A stretch of 64,000 nt of DNA. Source: an uncultured Rhodoblastus sp. Lineage in GTDB: Bacteria; Pseudomonadota; Alphaproteobacteria; Rhizobiales; Beijerinckiaceae. The stretch lies in assembly GCF_903903185.1 (NCBI RefSeq), contig NZ_CAIUXT010000222.1, positions 1-64,000 of the forward strand, read 5' to 3'. Each line of letters begins with the position of its first letter. Position 1 is the first letter of the stretch. The notes beneath the pieces were generated by a model. It had not been told where the DNA came from, ran no database searches, and worked only from the letters and a program-made list of their open reading frames with translations. A program made the position numbers and the translations under genes. Below, in pieces: positions 61,281-64,000 of this stretch.

Positions 61281-63779
61281 TCATGTCATCGCTTGGACAG
61301 CGGTTTTATTTGAGGCGGCGAGCAGTTCATCGCCGAGTTCCTCCAGCGCGAGATCGCGGGCGTCGCCGGGGGCCTTTTCGCGGCTGATTTCGAGCAGCAG
61401 CGGCACGGCCAGCGGCGTCGGGGCGTCGCGGCGGACGAGGTCGATCTTGCCGGCGAATGTCGTCAAATGGGCCCCCAGACGATCCAGATCAAGCATTTCG
61501 CGTGCGGCCTCGCGCCGCGCCGCCTGCAACAGGATGTGGTCGGGCTCGTAGCGGCGCAAGACGTCATAAATGAGGTCGGACGAGATCGTCAGCGCCCGGC
61601 CTTTTTTGGCCTCGCCGAACGCGCGCCGCTCGACGAGGCCCGCGACCAGCGCGCAATTGCGAAAGGCGCGCCGCATGATGCTGCTCTCGTCGAGCCATTC
61701 CTCGAGATCGTCGCCGAGCATGTCCGGCGACAAGAGTTGCGCCATGAATTGCGCTGTCGCGCTCTCGGGGAAGGGCCGCAGCTGCCAGACCAGCAGGGCG
61801 TAATCATTGGCGGCGAAGCCGATCGGCGCGAGGCCGGCGCGATGGAGGCGGCGCGTCAGCAGCACCCCCAGCGTCTGGTGCGCGAGGCGCCCGGCGAAAG
61901 GATAGAGCGCGAGATACTGCCGCCGGGCCCGCGGAAAGGTTTCGACCAGCAGCCGGCCGCTCCGGGGCGTCAGGCTGGTCTCGGCCTGGGCGGCGAGCCA
62001 TTCCGCGACCTGCGGCGGAAAGGGAATGTCATGCCGGGCGCCGGCGATCAGTTCGGCGACGCGCGCGGCGAGCGATTCCGATACCGGCAACCGGCCGCCC
62101 ATATAGGCGGGTATGATCGTCGAGGCGTTGGCGCGCGCCCGCGACACGAATAGTTTGTCCTCGCGCAATGCGCGAAAAACCCATGCTTCGCCGGCGAAAA
62201 AGAAGCTGTCGCCCGGCGCCATGCCGGCGGCGACGAGCGAATCGATGGTTCCCAGTTCCTTGCCCGCCTTGAGCGCCCGCCCGGCGCCGACAGCGATGAC
62301 CACGCGCGCCATCGGGCTGTCGGCGATCGCGCCGATGTTCATGCGATGCGCGGCGAGCATTTTCGGGTTTGCGACGCGCAAGACGCCATTCGCGTCGGCG
62401 CGGATTTTCTCGAACCGGTCATAGGCTTTCAGCGCATAGCCGCCGTTGCGGACGAAGCCGAGCAGGCGCTCGAAAGTTTCCCGATCCAGACCGCGATAAG
62501 GCGCGGCTTTGACGAGTTCCGCGTAAAGGGCGTCCGCAGTCATCGGCTGGGCGCCGAGCCGGCTGACGATATGCTGCGCCAGCACGTCGAGCGCGCCTTC
62601 GCGGGTCGGCTCGGCATCCTGCGCGCCGGCCTGCGCCGCCTCCACCGCCGCGACGCATTCGAGCCATTCGAAACGATTGGTCGGCACGAGCAAAGCTTTT
62701 GAGGGCTCATCGAGCCGATGGTTGGAGCGCCCGACTCGCTGGGTCAGGCGGCTCGAACTTTTTGGAGCGCCGAGCTGGATGACGAGATCGACATCGCCCC
62801 AGTCGAGGCCGAGATCGAGCGTCGAGGTCGCAACCACTGCGTCCACCGCGCCCGAGGCCATCGCCGCCTCGACGCGGCGGCGATGCGCGCGGTCGAGCGA
62901 ACCGTGATGCAAGGCGATGCGCAGGTTTGCGTCATTGACATCCCACAGCAATTGAAACGCCAGCTCCGCCTGCAGGCGGGTATTGACGAAGACGATGCTG
63001 AGTTTTTGCCGCCGCAATCGCTGGTAGATCTCGGCCATCGCATAGCGGCCGGAATGGCCGGACCAGGGCGTGCGGCTTTCGCTGTCCAGAATTTCGAAAC
63101 GCGGCGCGGGCGCCCCCGCCGCCTTCACCACCTCCGGCGTCATTTTGGCGCCCGAGGCCAGCCATTGCGCCAGCGCATCCTCGTCCCGCACCGTCGCCGA
63201 CAGGCCGAATCGCTGAACAGCGGGGGCGATGGTCGCCAGTTGCGCGAGGCCGAGCGCCAAAAGGTCGCCGCGCTTTGACGGCGCCAGGGCGTGAATTTCG
63301 TCGAGGATCAGATATTTCAGGCCCGCAAAAAAACGCGCGCTGTCTGGATGCGACAGCATCAGGGCGACTTGTTCGGGCGTCGTCAAAAGGATCTGCGGCG
63401 GCTTGCGCCGCTGCCGGGCGCGGCGCGCGGCCGGCGTGTCGCCGGTGCGCGCCTCGACGCGCGCATTCAGCCCCATCTCGGCGAGCGGCGTTTCGAGATT
63501 GCGCCCGACATCGACCGCCAGCGCCTTCAGCGGCGAAATATATAGGGCGAAAACAGCGTCGGCGGGCGCCTCGCCGCGCGCAATGTCGCACAGCGCCGGC
63601 AGGAAGCCGGCGAGCGTCTTGCCGGCCCCGGTCGGCGCCATCACCAGCGCCGATTTGCCGCGCGAAGCGAGCGCCAGCACCTGCCGCTGATAGGCGCGCA
63701 GCGACCAGCCCCGCGCCGCAAACCAATGGGCGACGACCGGCGGCAGGTCTCGATCCGCAAGCGACCCGGCAATTTCCAT
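61281..63779 (-). CDS. Ligase-associated DNA damage response DEXH helicase (Lhr-like)
   Basis: An 832-residue superfamily 2 helicase: Walker A VMAPTGAGKTLAGFLPAL, DEXH as DEIHALAPSKRG, motif III LSATVRD, motif IV FVNTRLQAEL, and motif VI QRVGRSNHR, followed by the Lhr-type winged-helix and C-terminal domains. ATG 63779 was chosen because MEIAGSLADRDLP begins close to the helicase core; 17 upstream codons lie in the palindromic promoter region. It is divergent from the MBL exonuclease. Confidence 0.94.
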   Translation of the reverse strand: MEIAGSLADRDLPPVVAHWFAARGWSLRAYQRQVLALASRGKSALVMAPTGAGKTLAGFLPALCDIARGEAPADAVFALYISPLKALAVDVGRNLETPLAEMGLNARVEARTGDTPAARRARQRRKPPQILLTTPEQVALMLSHPDSARFFAGLKYLILDEIHALAPSKRGDLLALGLAQLATIAPAVQRFGLSATVRDEDALAQWLASGAKMTPEVVKAAGAPAPRFEILDSESRTPWSGHSGRYAMAEIYQRLRRQKLSIVFVNTRLQAELAFQLLWDVNDANLRIALHHGSLDRAHRRRVEAAMASGAVDAVVATSTLDLGLDWGDVDLVIQLGAPKSSSRLTQRVGRSNHRLDEPSKALLVPTNRFEWLECVAAVEAAQAGAQDAEPTREGALDVLAQHIVSRLGAQPMTADALYAELVKAAPYRGLDRETFERLLGFVRNGGYALKAYDRFEKIRADANGVLRVANPKMLAAHRMNIGAIADSPMARVVIAVGAGRALKAGKELGTIDSLVAAGMAPGDSFFFAGEAWVFRALREDKLFVSRARANASTIIPAYMGGRLPVSESLAARVAELIAGARHDIPFPPQVAEWLAAQAETSLTPRSGRLLVETFPRARRQYLALYPFAGRLAHQTLGVLLTRRLHRAGLAPIGFAANDYALLVWQLRPFPESATAQFMAQLLSPDMLGDDLEEWLDESSIMRRAFRNCALVAGLVERRAFGEAKKGRALTISSDLIYDVLRRYEPDHILLQAARREAAREMLDLDRLGAHLTTFAGKIDLVRRDAPTPLAVPLLLEISREKAPGDARDLALEELGDELLAASNKTAVQAMT

Positions 63780-63804
63780 TTCTGGTTTGGCTCCCACTGA
63801 CCTT

Positions 63805-63834
63805 ACGCATGAACCGGCTCGCGGGTTCATGCGT
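63805..63834. promoter_or_regulatory. Inverted repeat in helicase/exonuclease divergent region
   Basis: ACGCATGAACC and GGTTCATGCGT form a perfect 11-bp inverted repeat with an 8-base spacer in the 64-base gap between divergent repair genes. It could be an operator for both. It does not contain the direct GTTC-N7-GTTC LexA motif of alphaproteobacteria. Confidence 0.6.
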
Positions 63835-63843
63835 TACAAACGG

Positions 63844-64000
63844 ATGCGTCCGCAAGACTTGCTGGTTTTGCGCTCCGAGGGGCTTTATTGCCCGCCGGGC
63901 GATTTTTTCATCGATCCCTTTCGTCCCTGCGCGAGGGCGGTGGTGACGCATGGCCATTCCGACCACGCCCGAGCCGGACATGGCGACGTGCTCGCCACCG
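63844..64000 (+). CDS. Ligase-associated DNA damage response exonuclease, partial (MBL fold)
   Basis: The first 52 codons of a metallo-beta-lactamase-fold nuclease are visible, with LYCPPGDFFIDPFRPCARA followed by the metal-binding VTHGHSDHARAGHGD. This matches the exonuclease of the ligase-associated DNA-repair set and pairs with the divergent helicase and PdeM genes. ATG 63844 (MRPQDLL) is preferred to ATG 63829, which lies in the palindrome and adds five residues. The rest of the gene, and possibly the ligase, is beyond the window. Confidence 0.85.
   Translation, partial: MRPQDLLVLRSEGLYCPPGDFFIDPFRPCARAVVTHGHSDHARAGHGDVLAT

Noticed and set aside
63780-63843. LexA (SOS) box for the repair genes
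   Set aside because: The alphaproteobacterial LexA motif is a direct repeat GTTC-N7-GTTC; only an inverted arrangement with different spacing is present.
1-64000. tRNA, rRNA and intact prophage genes
   Set aside because: Scanned by eye for conserved tRNA arm sequences, rRNA signatures and phage structural proteins; none seen. A covariance-model scan would be needed to exclude small RNAs.

Overview
The window is GC-rich and densely coded. It looks like a chromosomal segment of an alphaproteobacterium, most likely in the Rhizobiales/Hyphomicrobiales (Beijerinckiaceae or Methylocystaceae-like). The evidence is indirect: two PEP-CTERM proteins with the VPEPSTWAMM-type tail, RibB with a degenerate GTP-cyclohydrolase II half, a DUF47-pit operon with a PHO box, a rhizobial-style leuA leader peptide, the ligase-associated DNA-repair cluster and DUF2336/DUF1254/DUF1214 proteins. 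No rRNA, tRNA, CRISPR array or intact prophage was seen.

Layout, left to right. 0-6 kb: actP-type symporter (cut by the left edge) with its DUF485 partner, ilvD, a Nudix hydrolase, and a phosphate module (pit, DUF47) preceded by a PHO box. 6-16 kb: a type-3 (archaeal-like) prolyl-tRNA synthetase, a zinc alcohol dehydrogenase, PPK2, a transglutaminase, lipoprotein, a ferredoxin-SCP2 fusion followed by an SDR, and a divergent TetR regulator with two operator-like sites. 16-25 kb: PEP-CTERM protein, a PepSY/response-regulator/histidine-kinase operon, a ferric-reductase-like flavocytochrome, DUF1214/DUF1254 pair and DUF2336. 26-32 kb: ribB in frame with an upstream helix-turn-helix domain, then cobalamin genes cobO, cobQ, cbiB and cobD. 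32-36 kb: LuxR-type regulator and leuA with a clear leucine attenuator. 36-42 kb: an accessory, eroded stretch with a broken yefM-yoeB module, a second yefM fragment, a frameshifted GIY-YIG gene, an IS200-type transposase remnant and several interspersed repeats, interrupted by intact PEP-CTERM, YbhB and oleate hydratase genes. 42-46 kb: a bufferin-like DUF2282 protein with DoxX, SohB protease and DUF4239.

46-54 kb (all minus strand): a complete partner-switching set (two STAS proteins, an RsbW-like kinase, a membrane SpoIIE/RsbU-type phosphatase and a cyclic-nucleotide-binding protein) interleaved with GlgX and an AGE-family (alpha/alpha)6-barrel protein. This suggests signalling coupled to storage-glucan or sugar metabolism. 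55-60.5 kb (all plus strand): a five-gene run of DJ-1/PfpI, a benzoylformate-decarboxylase-like ThDP enzyme, a second DJ-1/PfpI, a double EthD protein and an NTF2-ankyrin fusion; it looks like one transcription unit whose pathway I cannot name. 60.6-64 kb: ligase-associated repair genes (PdeM phosphoesterase, Lhr-like helicase, and the divergent MBL exonuclease cut by the right edge).

The strongest candidates for something undescribed are the DJ-1/ThDP/EthD/ankyrin operon, the GlgX/AGE partner-switching operon, and the HTH-RibB reading frame with its palindromic upstream site and internal ribosome binding site.
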